Origin: Opitutus sp. GAS368
GTDB lineage: Bacteria > Verrucomicrobiota > Verrucomicrobiia > Opitutales > Opitutaceae
DNA: 64,000 nucleotides
NCBI GenBank assembly: GCA_945906965.1
Contig: CAMDRP010000007.1
Coordinates: forward strand, 1 to 64,000
Direction: 5' to 3'
Part shown: one piece after another, positions 46,566-56,888 of the stretch
Numbering within the stretch: position 1 is the stretch's first letter
How the letters are laid out: every line of letters starts with the position of its first letter
Position numbers and translations under genes: made by a program
Notes under the pieces: generated by a model
The model's input: the letters and a program-made list of their open reading frames with translations, nothing else
Database searches by the model: none
Told to the model about the DNA's origin: nothing

Positions 46566-48536
46566 TCACGCCGTCGGGGCCGCGGGTGGTTCCGATTTCG
46601 GTTCTTCCGTCACGGGCGCAGATTCCGCGACCGGCGCAGCTTCAAGCGCTGGCGCAGTTTCAACCGCAGGGGCAGAAACCACCGGTTCCGCGCTCGCCGT
46701 CACTGCGACGGGCGCAGGTTGAGCGGACGCGGCAGGCGCTTCAGGGAAGTTTTCGGGATCGTGCTCGGCGGCCTCGACCTCGCGTTTGCGGGCCTCGACC
46801 ATCGCGGGCGGCGCGTAGAGCGTGCCGTCGATGAACTCGGTGACGTAACCTTCGCGCACGAGCCAAGGTAGATCGCTCTGCAAGCGGGCGAGTTTATCGC
46901 GTTGCTCGACGGTGAGCGCGTGCTCGACGGGCGCGGGCGCGGTCTCGCCTGCGGCCACCGGCGCGGCGGGCGGAGGGGGCGCGATATTGAGGAATTTGCG
47001 ACCGAGCTCACCGGCTTTCACCATCGGGTTCATCTCGATGAACGAGATGAGCGAGCCGATGCTGTCAGAGAATGTCTGGCCCGGAACGCGGAATTTCCGC
47101 TTCACGGCACAGACGTAGCTGACGCCCTTCGAGCCTTTTTTGAAGATCGTGAAATGTTCGCGGCGCAGGCGACCGCGGAGCGCGTTGGCGGTATCGAGCG
47201 GGAAACGACGTTGACGCTCGAGTGAGCCTTCGACGGCGTGACGGATCTCGCCGGGGGGCAAGAGCTCGAGATTTTTGCCGTGCAAGCGCGCTTGCTCGAC
47301 GGAGCGGATAACTTTGTCGCGCGCGTTGGCCAGCAAGTAGGCCTTAGCTTCGTCAAAGGAATCAAACGCCACTGCCGCCGGAGCGGGAGCGGCTTCGGCC
47401 ACGGGCGCGCTCTCGGGCACTGGGGCTGGGGCTGGGTCTAGGGCTGGGGTGGTTTCAGCCGCGATGGCTTCGGGCGCAGGTACCTCGCTCGGAACTGTCT
47501 CGGTCGCCGGGGCGACCACCGCCTCAGCCGCCTTGGCGGACTTGGCGGGTTTAGCGGCGGGTTGTTTCCACGTGTAGCGCGTGGCCTTCTTCATTTTTTC
47601 GAGCCAAGCTTGGATCGCTTCGGGCTCGCGCACGGTTTCGATCCGGGCCTTGTAAGCCTCGAACGGCATCCGGTCGACTTTCGCCGCGTAGTGCTGCTGC
47701 ACGAGCTGGTTGTAGAGATGGTAATTGGGCGGCCCGAGCAATTCGCCCGTCACGCCGCAGCGGTTGACGACTTGGAAGTTACCCTTGGGCGGATCGATCA
47801 CGACGTCGGCCGTGTCGAAGAATGTGCCCAGGTGTTTGGTCAACACGTGGGACAGCGCGGCCTCTTCGTTTTCAAAGGGCAACCCGTCCGGCACGGAAAT
47901 CACAAAACCCGCCGGCGCCGCAGCGTCGGGCGCAGGTTTGCGCGCGAGTACGACGACAAAACGGTCGGTCTTCGCCACCACGGTGCGCGCCACTTCGAAG
48001 AGCTCGATAGTGCGGCACGATTTGCGGATAGTCTGCACGAGCGTGCTGAAGCTCGTGTCTTCGGGGTAAAACGTAGCCGTGAAATACGGGCTGTCGTACG
48101 GACCGCGATCCACGGGCTCGCCGCGGCCGCCGAAACGACCACCGCGTTCACCGCCACCAGGGCCATCGCGGCGGGGACCGCCGGGACCTTCACGGCGCGG
48201 GCCACCCCGAAATTCACCCTGACCTTCGCGGGGATAAGCAGGACGTTCACCGGAAAATTCACGACGCTCCGGCGCCGCGCCACCCGGAGCGCTGGGCGCG
48301 CCGGGACCGGGGCCGCCCGCGGGACGGTTAAACGCACGCCGGTCGCGACGCTCGGGCGCACCGCCACCGCTGTCACGCCGCGGACGGTCTTCGCCGCCTT
48401 CGCGGCTGCGCCGCTCGTTGGGCGTAGATTTGTCCTGCACCCATGAGGTGCCGAAGCTGAAGCCACTCAATTGGCTCAGATCGAGTTTGTTGAGATCGGC
48501 TGGCGGAGATTTCTCCTGGGGCGCGTTGTCGTCCAT
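46566..48536 (-). CDS. Large hypothetical protein with Arg/Gly-rich disordered N-terminus and Ala/Pro linkers
   Basis: ORF of 684 aa (likely start MDDNAPQEK at 48536); RGG/RRDG-rich segment then two structured-looking segments separated by AP-rich linkers. Confidence 0.8.
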   Translation of the reverse strand: MDDNAPQEKSPPADLNKLDLSQLSGFSFGTSWVQDKSTPNERRSREGGEDRPRRDSGGGAPERRDRRAFNRPAGGPGPGAPSAPGGAAPERREFSGERPAYPREGQGEFRGGPRREGPGGPRRDGPGGGERGGRFGGRGEPVDRGPYDSPYFTATFYPEDTSFSTLVQTIRKSCRTIELFEVARTVVAKTDRFVVVLARKPAPDAAAPAGFVISVPDGLPFENEEAALSHVLTKHLGTFFDTADVVIDPPKGNFQVVNRCGVTGELLGPPNYHLYNQLVQQHYAAKVDRMPFEAYKARIETVREPEAIQAWLEKMKKATRYTWKQPAAKPAKSAKAAEAVVAPATETVPSEVPAPEAIAAETTPALDPAPAPVPESAPVAEAAPAPAAVAFDSFDEAKAYLLANARDKVIRSVEQARLHGKNLELLPPGEIRHAVEGSLERQRRFPLDTANALRGRLRREHFTIFKKGSKGVSYVCAVKRKFRVPGQTFSDSIGSLISFIEMNPMVKAGELGRKFLNIAPPPPAAPVAAGETAPAPVEHALTVEQRDKLARLQSDLPWLVREGYVTEFIDGTLYAPPAMVEARKREVEAAEHDPENFPEAPAASAQPAPVAVTASAEPVVSAPAVETAPALEAAPVAESAPVTEEPKSEPPAAPTA

Positions 48537-48690
48537 GTTGTCAGTAAAGCGGGCGTTGAGTCCGCGAAGGTTGGCTGGGTGTGCGAAGGCGGGAGCCTGT
48601 GCGGGCCAGAGTCCAAACACGCCTCAGACAGAGGCAAGCGGTTTCCGCAGGGGAATGCGGCTTCATCGCTTTCGACCCTTTCTCTAAAAA

Positions 48691-48775
48691 TGGTGCTCGG
48701 GACAGGACTCGAACCTGCACGCCTTACGGCACACGCCCCTCAAACGTGTGTGTCTACCAATTCCACCACCCGAGC
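48691..48775 (-). tRNA. tRNA-Leu(GAG)
   Basis: Reverse complement GCTCGGGTGGTGGAATTGGTAGACACACACGTTTGAGGGGCGTGTGCCGTAAGGCGTGCAGGTTCGAGTCCTGTCCCGAGCACCA; loop TTGAGGG gives anticodon GAG. Confidence 0.95.
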
Positions 48776-48899
48776 AAAAATGAACAGAGGAAGGCGGAAT
48801 AAGCGAAATCCCCCGCGCCTTGTAAAGCCCCGAAAGCAAAAAGACCCAAATTGGCTTTGACCCTCCTTTAAGGCCGCCGAACCTTGCTGCACTGCCGCC

Positions 48900-49832
48900 A
48901 TGTCTCTCGATGCCGTTCACGCCGCCCTGCTCGCCTCCTATGAAAACGATGGTGGCATCAACCACCTCGATGGCGTGAATTTACCGGCGCAAGAATCGGT
49001 CAACACGCTTGCCCGCGATTACATGCACCTGCTTTTCCCGGGCTATTTCGAAGCGACCGCGCTCGAGAAAAACGCCGTGTCCGCCCACGTCCACCGGCTC
49101 CTCTCCAGTCTCGAACAACGCCTCACCGCCGAACTCGAAAAATGCCTGCGCTTCGCCCGCCAACCCGAAGCCGCCGCGCGAGCCGCCACTCTCGCGGCCG
49201 AAGCGCTCGGGCGTTTCCCGCAGTTGCGCCGCATCATCCAAACCGACGTCACCGCCGCTTACCAAGGCGATCCGGCCGCGCGCAGCGTCGAGGAAATCAT
49301 CCTCGCCTATCCGTGCGTGCTGGCGATCTCGATTCAACGTTTCGCCCACGTGCTCTACGAACTCGGGGTCCCGCTCCTGCCCCGCATGCTCACGGAGTAC
49401 GCCCACGAGCGCACCGGCACCGACATGCACCCAGGCGCCCGCATCGGCACTCATTTTTTCATCGATCACGCCACCGGCGTCGTCATCGGCGAATCCTGCA
49501 CCATCGGAAACCACGTCAAAATCTACCAAGGCGTCACCCTCGGCGCCAAATCCTTCGAAGTGGATAACAACGGCCACCCGATCAAAGGGGTGAAACGCCA
49601 CCCCGACATCGAGGATAACGTCACCATTTACGCCCACGCCACTATCCTCGGCGGCGACACGCGCATCGGCGCGCACACGATCGTCGGCGGCAACGTCTGG
49701 TTGCTGCAATCCGTGCCCGCCCACAGCATCGTCCAGCAAAAAGGCGACAACCTTCTGGTGCGCCCCCGCCGCAAACCGGAAACCAGCACGGCCGACACCA
49801 CCGAGGGCAAAGGCGAGAGCTGGTCGATTTAA
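48900..49832 (+). CDS. cysE: Serine O-acetyltransferase
   Basis: GTDMHPGARIGTHFFIDHATGVVIGESCTIGNHVKIYQGVTLGAKSF, KRHPDIEDNVTIYAHATILGGDTRIG hexapeptide repeats. Confidence 0.94.
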   Translation: MSLDAVHAALLASYENDGGINHLDGVNLPAQESVNTLARDYMHLLFPGYFEATALEKNAVSAHVHRLLSSLEQRLTAELEKCLRFARQPEAAARAATLAAEALGRFPQLRRIIQTDVTAAYQGDPAARSVEEIILAYPCVLAISIQRFAHVLYELGVPLLPRMLTEYAHERTGTDMHPGARIGTHFFIDHATGVVIGESCTIGNHVKIYQGVTLGAKSFEVDNNGHPIKGVKRHPDIEDNVTIYAHATILGGDTRIGAHTIVGGNVWLLQSVPAHSIVQQKGDNLLVRPRRKPETSTADTTEGKGESWSI

Positions 49833-49856
49833 AATCTCCCCGCGCCCGCCCGCCAC

Positions 49857-50906
49857 TCAGCGCGCATCGCGCGCCGCCAAGCCCCGCGCCAACTCCGCCG
49901 CAAAAAACGGCCCGCGGTAAATCATGCCGGTGTAAACCTGCACCAACGCCGCGCCCGCATCGATTTTCTCGGCCGCACCGATCACATCGGTGATTCCGCC
50001 CACGCCGATGATCGGTAACTTTCCCTCCGTCGCCCGCGCGATATAAGCGACAATCTCCGTCGAGCGCCGGCGCACCGGTGCCCCACTCAAGCCGCCGGCC
50101 TCATTCACTGCCGAGAAAAAACCCGGACGATCCAAGGTCGTATTCGTCGCGATCACCCCGTCCAGCCCGAATTCCGCGATCACCGCCAGCACCGCGTCAA
50201 TCTGGGGCCAGGTCAGATCCGGCGCGATTTTCAATAACACCGGCACCCGCACCGCGCGCGCGCGATTCGCCCCGGTGATCGCACCAAGCAATTCCCGCAA
50301 TCGCGCCTCATCCTGCAATTGCCGCAGACCCGGCGTGTTGGGACTAGAAACATTTAACACCAAGTAATCCGCGAAATCGGCCAGCCGCGCAAAACTCGCC
50401 AGATAATCCTCCGTCGCCCGATCGATATCAGCGACCTTCGATTTGCCGAGATTGATGCCCAGCGGGATCTTACGCGCCCCGCGGCCCGGCTGCGTCGCCA
50501 AGCGCGCCGCGACGGCTGCCGCGCCCTGATTATTAAAACCCATGCGATTGATCACGGCTTCCTGCGCCGGATAACGAAACATCCGCGGCTTCGGATTCCC
50601 GTCCTGCGCGAGCGCCGTCACCGTGCCGATTTCCACATGGCCAAAACCGAGCGCCGCCGCCGCCGGCCAAGCTCGCGCGTTTTTATCAAAACCCGCCGCC
50701 AGCCCCACCCGATTCGGAAACTCTAAACCCAGCACCCGCACCGGCGCAAAAAGCCCGGCATCCAGCCGCGTATGCCGCTCCAGCAAAGCCCGCAAGGGCG
50801 CGAGCCGACCCAACAGCGCCAACGCATCCACGCCGAGCTCGTGGGCCCGCTCTGAATCCTGACGAAACAACACCGGACGAATAATTTTTTCGTAAACCGA
50901 GAACAT
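49857..50906 (-). CDS. pyrD: Dihydroorotate dehydrogenase (quinone)
   Basis: FPNRVGLAAGFDKNA, GTVTALAQDGNPKPRMFR, NRMGFNNQGA, VLNVSSPNTPGLRQLQ, GVGGITDVIGAAEKIDAGAALVQVYTG. ORF extends to 51008. Confidence 0.96.
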   Translation of the reverse strand: MFSVYEKIIRPVLFRQDSERAHELGVDALALLGRLAPLRALLERHTRLDAGLFAPVRVLGLEFPNRVGLAAGFDKNARAWPAAAALGFGHVEIGTVTALAQDGNPKPRMFRYPAQEAVINRMGFNNQGAAAVAARLATQPGRGARKIPLGINLGKSKVADIDRATEDYLASFARLADFADYLVLNVSSPNTPGLRQLQDEARLRELLGAITGANRARAVRVPVLLKIAPDLTWPQIDAVLAVIAEFGLDGVIATNTTLDRPGFFSAVNEAGGLSGAPVRRRSTEIVAYIARATEGKLPIIGVGGITDVIGAAEKIDAGAALVQVYTGMIYRGPFFAAELARGLAARDAR

Positions 50907-51076
50907 GCCTCGCGACGCTGCAAACCCGCTCGCAAAACGCAAGAACCCGCGCCGAACCTCGTCGCCCTCCGTATTTTGCACAGAAAAAAATCTCCGGACC
51001 GCGCCCAAACATTTCCTGCTGTTTTGTGCTTGTTTTTTGAAACACCGCTAGCACGCTGCGAAAAATTTCTGCTCTC

Positions 51077-51892
51077 ATGGCTAAAGCAACTTCTACTCTC
51101 AGCTGGTGTAACGTGCGTCTAGGCGACGATCATAATTGGTGGGTCAACGAGACCAGCGACCCTGTGCGCTGGGACGTCGACGGGCTCAGCATCATCGACC
51201 CCCGCCAAGTCACCCATCTCATCGAACTCGTCGAGCCCTTGCGCGACTACGGCTTCGACCAGGAGATGTTCGACGCCGGCTTCATCCCCTTCCGCATCGA
51301 GAAAGATCTCGGTAGCGGCAAAGTCCGCCTCAAGCGCGTCAAAGAATCCATCGTCGAATCCGACGACAAACTCTTCGCCCTCGCCGACACTCTCGACGAA
51401 GAAAACGGCCCCTACGCCGACCTCCTCGACCATCTCACCCGCTGCCGCGTGAAGATGCTCAACGACCTGTTTAAATTCGAATCCAAACTCTCCGTCGACG
51501 AAGTCGAGGACGAGATCCGCGAAGAACAAAACACCCAGTTCATCGAAGGCAAAGCCATCCACACCTTCGAAGAACTCACCGCTATCCTCGACTTCATGCC
51601 CGCCGGCTACGACGCCGACGACGAAGCTCCCGCCAAAGACGCCGAAGACGAAGCCGATGATGCGGACCTCCCAGAGATTGACGCCGACGAAGAAGAAAAA
51701 CTCAAAAACGACGAATCCCTCAAGTGGGATGACGACGAAGACTCCGACGAGGACGGCGAGAAAAAGAAAAAAGGCGACGACGACGACGAAGACTCCGACG
51801 AGGACAGCGGCAGCAAAAAATCGAAGTCGGACGACGACGACGACGAAAAACCTGCGCCCAAAAAGTCCGCCCGCAGCTCCAAGAAAAAATAA
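51077..51892 (+). CDS. Hypothetical protein with highly acidic Asp/Glu-rich C-terminal tail
   Basis: Folded-looking N-terminal ~170 aa then long DDDDEDSDEDSG.. tail; strong ORF flanked by terminator at 51908. Confidence 0.8.
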   Translation: MAKATSTLSWCNVRLGDDHNWWVNETSDPVRWDVDGLSIIDPRQVTHLIELVEPLRDYGFDQEMFDAGFIPFRIEKDLGSGKVRLKRVKESIVESDDKLFALADTLDEENGPYADLLDHLTRCRVKMLNDLFKFESKLSVDEVEDEIREEQNTQFIEGKAIHTFEELTAILDFMPAGYDADDEAPAKDAEDEADDADLPEIDADEEEKLKNDESLKWDDDEDSDEDGEKKKKGDDDDEDSDEDSGSKKSKSDDDDDEKPAPKKSARSSKKK

Positions 51893-51907
51893 GCTATCCC
51901 AGCTTCA

Positions 51908-51937
51908 AGCGGCGGTTCCAAAGACCGCCGCTTTTTT
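51908..51937 (+). terminator. Intrinsic terminator
   Basis: AGCGGCGGTTCCAAAGACCGCCGCTTTTTT. Confidence 0.75.
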
Positions 51938-51968
51938 ATGCCCAAGCCACAAGCGCTCGGCGCATTCC

Positions 51969-52244
51969 TCAAGCGCCGCGCTCGGCGTCTTGCTCGGTTT
52001 CGTCCGTTTCCGTCTCGCGCGGCATGTAATACGCCACCGCCGCGATCGCCGCACACACGATCACATAAACCAGCGCCCAGATCGTCATCGCTTTGAAATT
52101 CGTGTCACCCTCGACCACGCGCGCCAGCCACTTGTAGCCGAACTGCACCGTGCGAAATAGAAACGCCACACTGAGCAGCCCGAAGACTACGGTCACAATC
52201 CATTGACCGACACTGCGTGGAGGTTGCACGGGAGAAGAGCTCAT
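51969..52244 (-). CDS. Small hypothetical membrane protein
   Basis: 91 aa, two hydrophobic segments (WIVTVVFGLLSVAFLF; TIWALVYVIVCAAIAAVAYYM). Confidence 0.65.
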   Translation of the reverse strand: MSSSPVQPPRSVGQWIVTVVFGLLSVAFLFRTVQFGYKWLARVVEGDTNFKAMTIWALVYVIVCAAIAAVAYYMPRETETDETEQDAERGA

Positions 52245-52267
52245 GGGATAAACGATTGAAGTATTTT

Positions 52268-53278
52268 TTAGCGCAAAGCCAGCGCCATGTCTTTGGCAAA
52301 ATAAGTCAGTATAAGGTCCGCCCCGGCGCGCTTGATCGCCAAAAGCGATTCATGCCGACACCGCGCCAAATCGAGCCAGCCCAGCTGCGCCGCCGCGTGA
52401 ATCTGCGCGTATTCGCCCGAGATTTGATAAGCAGCGACCGGCTTGTGCGTCGCGTCACGCACCTCGCGGATAATATCGAGGTAAAGCCCCGCCGGTTTCA
52501 CCATCACGATGTCTGCGCCTTCCGCTTCGTCCAAGCGCAACTCCACGAGTGCCTCGCGCCGATTCGCTGGGTTGAGCTGGTACGTCGCCTTACTGAGTAA
52601 TTTTGTACCGGCCGCCTTCGCGCTCCCCACGGCCTCGCGAAACGGTCCGTAATAAGCGGAGTTAAATTTAACCGCATAAGCCAAAATCCCCGTCCCGGTG
52701 AAACCCGCCGCATCCAGCGCCCGCCGGATTTCGCCGATGCGCCCGTCCATCATATCGCTTGGCGCCACGAGATCGACGCCTGCACGCGCATGCAGCACCG
52801 CCATCTGGCAGAGAATCGCCACCGTGTGATCGTTCGCTACGTCCAAGCCATCCGCCGACAAAACGCCGTCGTGCCCATGCGTTGTGTAAGGATCGAGCGC
52901 GATGTCGGTGATCACGGTCATTTGTGGCACGGCTTTTTTCACCGCCCGCACCGCGCGTAAAATCAGTGCGTCTTCATGCAGCGCAGCGCTGCCGATTTCG
53001 TCTTTAAATTTGGCATCCAATTTCGGGAAGAGCGCCACCGCTGGCACGCCGAGTTTCGCCAGCGCCCGACATTCTTTCACAAGATCGACGATATTGAAAC
53101 GCATCACGCCCGGCATCGAGCGAATCCGCTCCGGCGCGCCCTTGCCGTCCACGACAAACAATGGCGCGATAAAATCCTGCGGCCGTAAAATCGTCTCCTC
53201 GACCATGCTCCGCAAACTGGCGGTGCGACGCAGCCGCCGTGGACGTTGGGTGAGATCGAGCTTGAAGTGATCAGCCAT
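52268..53278 (-). CDS. hemB: Delta-aminolevulinic acid dehydratase (porphobilinogen synthase)
   Basis: RPRRLRRTASLRSMVEETIL, DIALDPYTTHGHDG, APSDMMDGRIGEIRRALD, KPAGLYLDIIREV. ORF extends to 53326. Confidence 0.96.
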   Translation of the reverse strand: MADHFKLDLTQRPRRLRRTASLRSMVEETILRPQDFIAPLFVVDGKGAPERIRSMPGVMRFNIVDLVKECRALAKLGVPAVALFPKLDAKFKDEIGSAALHEDALILRAVRAVKKAVPQMTVITDIALDPYTTHGHDGVLSADGLDVANDHTVAILCQMAVLHARAGVDLVAPSDMMDGRIGEIRRALDAAGFTGTGILAYAVKFNSAYYGPFREAVGSAKAAGTKLLSKATYQLNPANRREALVELRLDEAEGADIVMVKPAGLYLDIIREVRDATHKPVAAYQISGEYAQIHAAAQLGWLDLARCRHESLLAIKRAGADLILTYFAKDMALALR

Positions 53279-53504
53279 ATTCGTGTTTCTGCCAGCAAAG
53301 CACTCCATGCTCCGGCTCGCCATCACTTTTTACATCACCCCGCACCGCTGCGCCGCGGCGCGAACTACCGGCTGCGGTTGTTGAGCGCAACCGCCGGCGC
53401 CCGCGCTCGCCGATAGGCAGAAACACCCTTCGGCCCCCGGCCGATAAAAAGAACGTTCCGCACTCGCGGAATCCCTGTTAATCCCCTTCTCTCTTTCTCT
53501 GTTC

Positions 53505-54878
53505 ATGGCCATCCAGCTTTACGATTCTCTCGAGCGTCGCCTCAAACCGATTACTCCGTCGCAGCCCGACGGCGTCATCCGCTTCTACAATTGCGGCCCC
53601 ACGGTCTACGCGCCGGCGCATATCGGCAACTTCCGCACCTTCGTCGTCAACGACATCATCCGCCGCTTGCTCGAGCTCGAGTTCGGACCCGACAAAGTAA
53701 AACACGTCCGCAACCTCACCGATGTTGACGACAAAACCATCCGCCGCGCCCGTGAGGAAAGTCGCCCCCTGGCCGAGGTCACCCAACAATGGACCAACAA
53801 ATTTCACGCTGATTGCGCCGCGCTGAACTGCCTCGCGCCCCACGTCGAACCCACCGCCACCGGCTACATTCGCGAGCAAGTCGATATGATCGATGTGCTT
53901 ATGCGCAAAGGTAACGCCTACCGCGCTGCTGACGGCTCAGTGTATTTCAAAGTCTCCTCCTTCGAAGACTACGGTCGGCTCTCCCGCGTTAAAGAGCGCG
54001 AGCTCCAAGTCGGCTCTGCCCTCGCTGGCAAAGTTATCGCCGCCGATGCCGACGAAAAGGAAGACGTCAGCGACTTCGCTCTCTGGAAAGCCCACAAACC
54101 CGACGACGGCGCCAACGCCTGGGATAGTCCCTGGGGCCGCGGCCGTCCCGGCTGGCACATCGAGTGCAGCGCCATGAGCAAAGCGCTCCTCGGCGAGACC
54201 ATCGACCTGCACACGGGCGGCGTGGACCTCCTCTTCCCGCACCACGAAAACGAGATCGCCCAGAGCCAATGCTGCAACGGCACGACCTTTTCCCGCCATT
54301 GGTATCACAGCGAGCACCTGCTCGTGGACGGCAAGAAAATGAGTAAGAGCCTGGGCAATCTCTACACCCTCGACGACCTCGTCGCGAAAGGATTTTCCCC
54401 GATGGCGCTCCGCTACGCCCTGCTCATGGGTCACCCGCGCAAGCAGCTCAATTTCATCCTCGATTCGCTGCACGCGGCGGACAGCGCGATGACGACTCTT
54501 CATACTTTCTGGCAATCGATCCCGGATAACGTCGGGCGCGCCGATGACTGCGATTCCGTCTTAGCCGCGCTGCACGACGACCTCAACACGCCCGGTGCCC
54601 TTGGAGCGCTTTTCACGATCGTTAAGCGCGGCCCGACCAACATTTCCAAAGCCGCTTTCGAAAAAGCGCTCTACGCACTCGGACTCAAACCCACGGCTCC
54701 ACACACGCCCAAACTTGAAGTCCCCGCCGCCATCACCGCGCTCGCCGAAAAACGCTGGGCCGCCAAACAAGCTAAAGACTTCGCCGCCGCCGATTCACTC
54801 CGTCAGGAACTCGCCGCCGCCGGCTGGTCCATGCTCGATAGTAAAACCGACTACAAACTCGAACCGCTCAAAAAATAA
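53505..54878 (+). CDS. cysS: Cysteinyl-tRNA synthetase
   Basis: FYNCGPTVYAPAHIGNFRTFVVNDII, GRPGWHIECSAMS, DLLFPHHENEIAQS, KMSKSLGN. Confidence 0.97.
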   Translation: MAIQLYDSLERRLKPITPSQPDGVIRFYNCGPTVYAPAHIGNFRTFVVNDIIRRLLELEFGPDKVKHVRNLTDVDDKTIRRAREESRPLAEVTQQWTNKFHADCAALNCLAPHVEPTATGYIREQVDMIDVLMRKGNAYRAADGSVYFKVSSFEDYGRLSRVKERELQVGSALAGKVIAADADEKEDVSDFALWKAHKPDDGANAWDSPWGRGRPGWHIECSAMSKALLGETIDLHTGGVDLLFPHHENEIAQSQCCNGTTFSRHWYHSEHLLVDGKKMSKSLGNLYTLDDLVAKGFSPMALRYALLMGHPRKQLNFILDSLHAADSAMTTLHTFWQSIPDNVGRADDCDSVLAALHDDLNTPGALGALFTIVKRGPTNISKAAFEKALYALGLKPTAPHTPKLEVPAAITALAEKRWAAKQAKDFAAADSLRQELAAAGWSMLDSKTDYKLEPLKK

Positions 54879-54881
54879 TTT

Positions 54882-56837
54882 TTGCCCATGTCCCACGTCA
54901 TGTCCCCTCTCGAAGAACTCCGCCACTCGGCCTCGCACATCCTCGCGACCGCCGTCCTCCGTCTTTTCCCCGACGCCAAACTCGACATCGGCCCGCCCAC
55001 CGACACCGGCTTCTACTACGACTTCGACCTCGATCATAAATTCACCGCCGACGACCTCATTAAAATCGAGGCCGAGATGAAAAAAGTCGCCGGCGAAAAC
55101 CAACCCTTTTACCGCAAAGAACTATCCCGTGAAGAAGCCGTCGAGCTCATCAAATCTCGCGGCCAAGAACGCTACAAACTCGGCCGTCTCGCCGATATTC
55201 CAGCGGACGAAAAAATCTCCTTCTACCAAAACGGCGAGTTCATGGACCTCTGCGCCGGCACGCACGTACGCTATTCTTCGAAGTTAAAAGCCTTCAAACT
55301 TCTCTCCATCGCCGGCGCCTATCATCGCGGCGACGAGAAAAACAAACAGCTCCAGCGCATCTACGGCACCGCCTTCCCCACGCGCGAAGAACTCGATCAA
55401 TACCTCGAGCGCCAAGAGCAGGCCAAGGCCCGCGACCACCGCAAACTCGGCCGCGACCTGAAACTTTTTCACATCGACGAAGACGTCGGCCAAGGCCTGA
55501 TCCTCTGGACGCCCAACGGCTCCATCATCCGTCAAGAGTTGCAGGACTTCATCGGCGGCGAGCTCCGCAAACAAGGCTACTCACAGGTCTTCACGCCGCA
55601 CATCGGCAAACTCGCGCTTTATAAAACGTCGGGCCATTTCCCCTACTACAAAGAGTCGCAATTCACGGCGTTCCCCGAGCCCGACACGCTCATGAAGCTC
55701 GCCGGCGAAGGCTGCACGTGCGCCGAGCTGACCTCGCGCCTCGAAGGCGTCTCCGCCCAATTCGCCGCCGAGATCAACGGCCGCGCCGGCAAAGAAGTCA
55801 TCGCCGCCAACCGTGTCCTCGATGCCGATAAGCTCCTCGACGGCTTCATGCTGAAGCCGATGAACTGCCCGCACCACATCAAGATCTTCGCCTCCCAGCC
55901 GCACAGTTACCGCGACCTCCCCGTGCGCCTCGCCGAATTCGGCACGGTTTACCGCTGGGAACAATCCGGCGAGCTCAACGGCATGACGCGCGTGCGCGGC
56001 TTCACGCAGGACGACGCCCACCTGTTCTGCACCGAGGATCAAGTCGCCGCCGAAGTCCTCGGCTGTCTTTCCCTCGTCAAAACCGTACTCTCTACGCTCG
56101 GCATGTCCGACTACCGCGTGCGCGTCGGCACCCGCGATCCCGACAGCAGTAAATTCACCGGCAATCCCGAGCAATGGGACAAAGCCGAAGCCGCCTGCCG
56201 CGAAGCCGCAAAAACTCTCGGCGTGCCCTTCACCGAAGAACCCGGCGAAGCCGCGTTCTACGGTCCGAAGATCGACTTCGTGATCAAAGACGTGATCGGC
56301 CGCGAGTGGCAGCTCGGCACCGTCCAAGTCGATTACGTGCTCCCTGTGCGTTTCGACCTCCACTACATGGGCGCCGACAACCAATCCCATCGCCCCGTGA
56401 TGATCCACCGCGCGCCCTTCGGCTCGATGGAGCGCTTCTGCGGGGTGCTCATCGAGCACTTCGGCGGCGACTTCCCCGTGTGGCTCGCCCCCGAGCAAGT
56501 CCGCCTCGTGCCGATCACCGATCGCGTCAACGACTACGGCGCCCAACTGCTCACGCAGCTCAAAGCTGCCGGCATCCGCGCCAAACTCGACGAACAAAGC
56601 GACAAGCTTGGCGCCAAGATCCGTCGCGCCGAAATCGACAAGGTTCCCTACACGCTCGTCCTCGGCGGTAAAGAAGCGGAAACGCTTTCGATCAGCGTCC
56701 GCAGCCGCGCGAAAGGCGACGAAGGCGTCATGCCTTTCGCCGACTATCTCGTCCGCCTCAAGACCGAGATCGCCACCCGCGCCCTCGCCGTGAAAACGGT
56801 GAAACCCGCCGCTCCCGGCGCTACGCCGACCGCCTGA
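54882..56837 (+). CDS. thrS: Threonyl-tRNA synthetase
   Basis: HSASHILATAVLRLFPDAKLDIGPPTDTGFYYDF, KPMNCPHHIKIF, RVRGFTQDDAHLFCTEDQ, IHRAPFGSMERFCGVLIEHFGGDFPVWLAPEQVRLVPI. Confidence 0.97.
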   Translation: MPMSHVMSPLEELRHSASHILATAVLRLFPDAKLDIGPPTDTGFYYDFDLDHKFTADDLIKIEAEMKKVAGENQPFYRKELSREEAVELIKSRGQERYKLGRLADIPADEKISFYQNGEFMDLCAGTHVRYSSKLKAFKLLSIAGAYHRGDEKNKQLQRIYGTAFPTREELDQYLERQEQAKARDHRKLGRDLKLFHIDEDVGQGLILWTPNGSIIRQELQDFIGGELRKQGYSQVFTPHIGKLALYKTSGHFPYYKESQFTAFPEPDTLMKLAGEGCTCAELTSRLEGVSAQFAAEINGRAGKEVIAANRVLDADKLLDGFMLKPMNCPHHIKIFASQPHSYRDLPVRLAEFGTVYRWEQSGELNGMTRVRGFTQDDAHLFCTEDQVAAEVLGCLSLVKTVLSTLGMSDYRVRVGTRDPDSSKFTGNPEQWDKAEAACREAAKTLGVPFTEEPGEAAFYGPKIDFVIKDVIGREWQLGTVQVDYVLPVRFDLHYMGADNQSHRPVMIHRAPFGSMERFCGVLIEHFGGDFPVWLAPEQVRLVPITDRVNDYGAQLLTQLKAAGIRAKLDEQSDKLGAKIRRAEIDKVPYTLVLGGKEAETLSISVRSRAKGDEGVMPFADYLVRLKTEIATRALAVKTVKPAAPGATPTA

Positions 56838-56888
56838 TCCTGCGCCCCAAATCCCAAGGCAACGCGGATTAACCGCCGCGTTGCTTTT

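Noticed and set aside
47390-47460. GGGGCTGGGGCTGGGTCTAGGGCTGGGG run as G-quadruplex or repeat element
   Set aside because: It encodes the Ala/Pro linker of the 46566-48536 protein on the minus strand; explained by coding low complexity.
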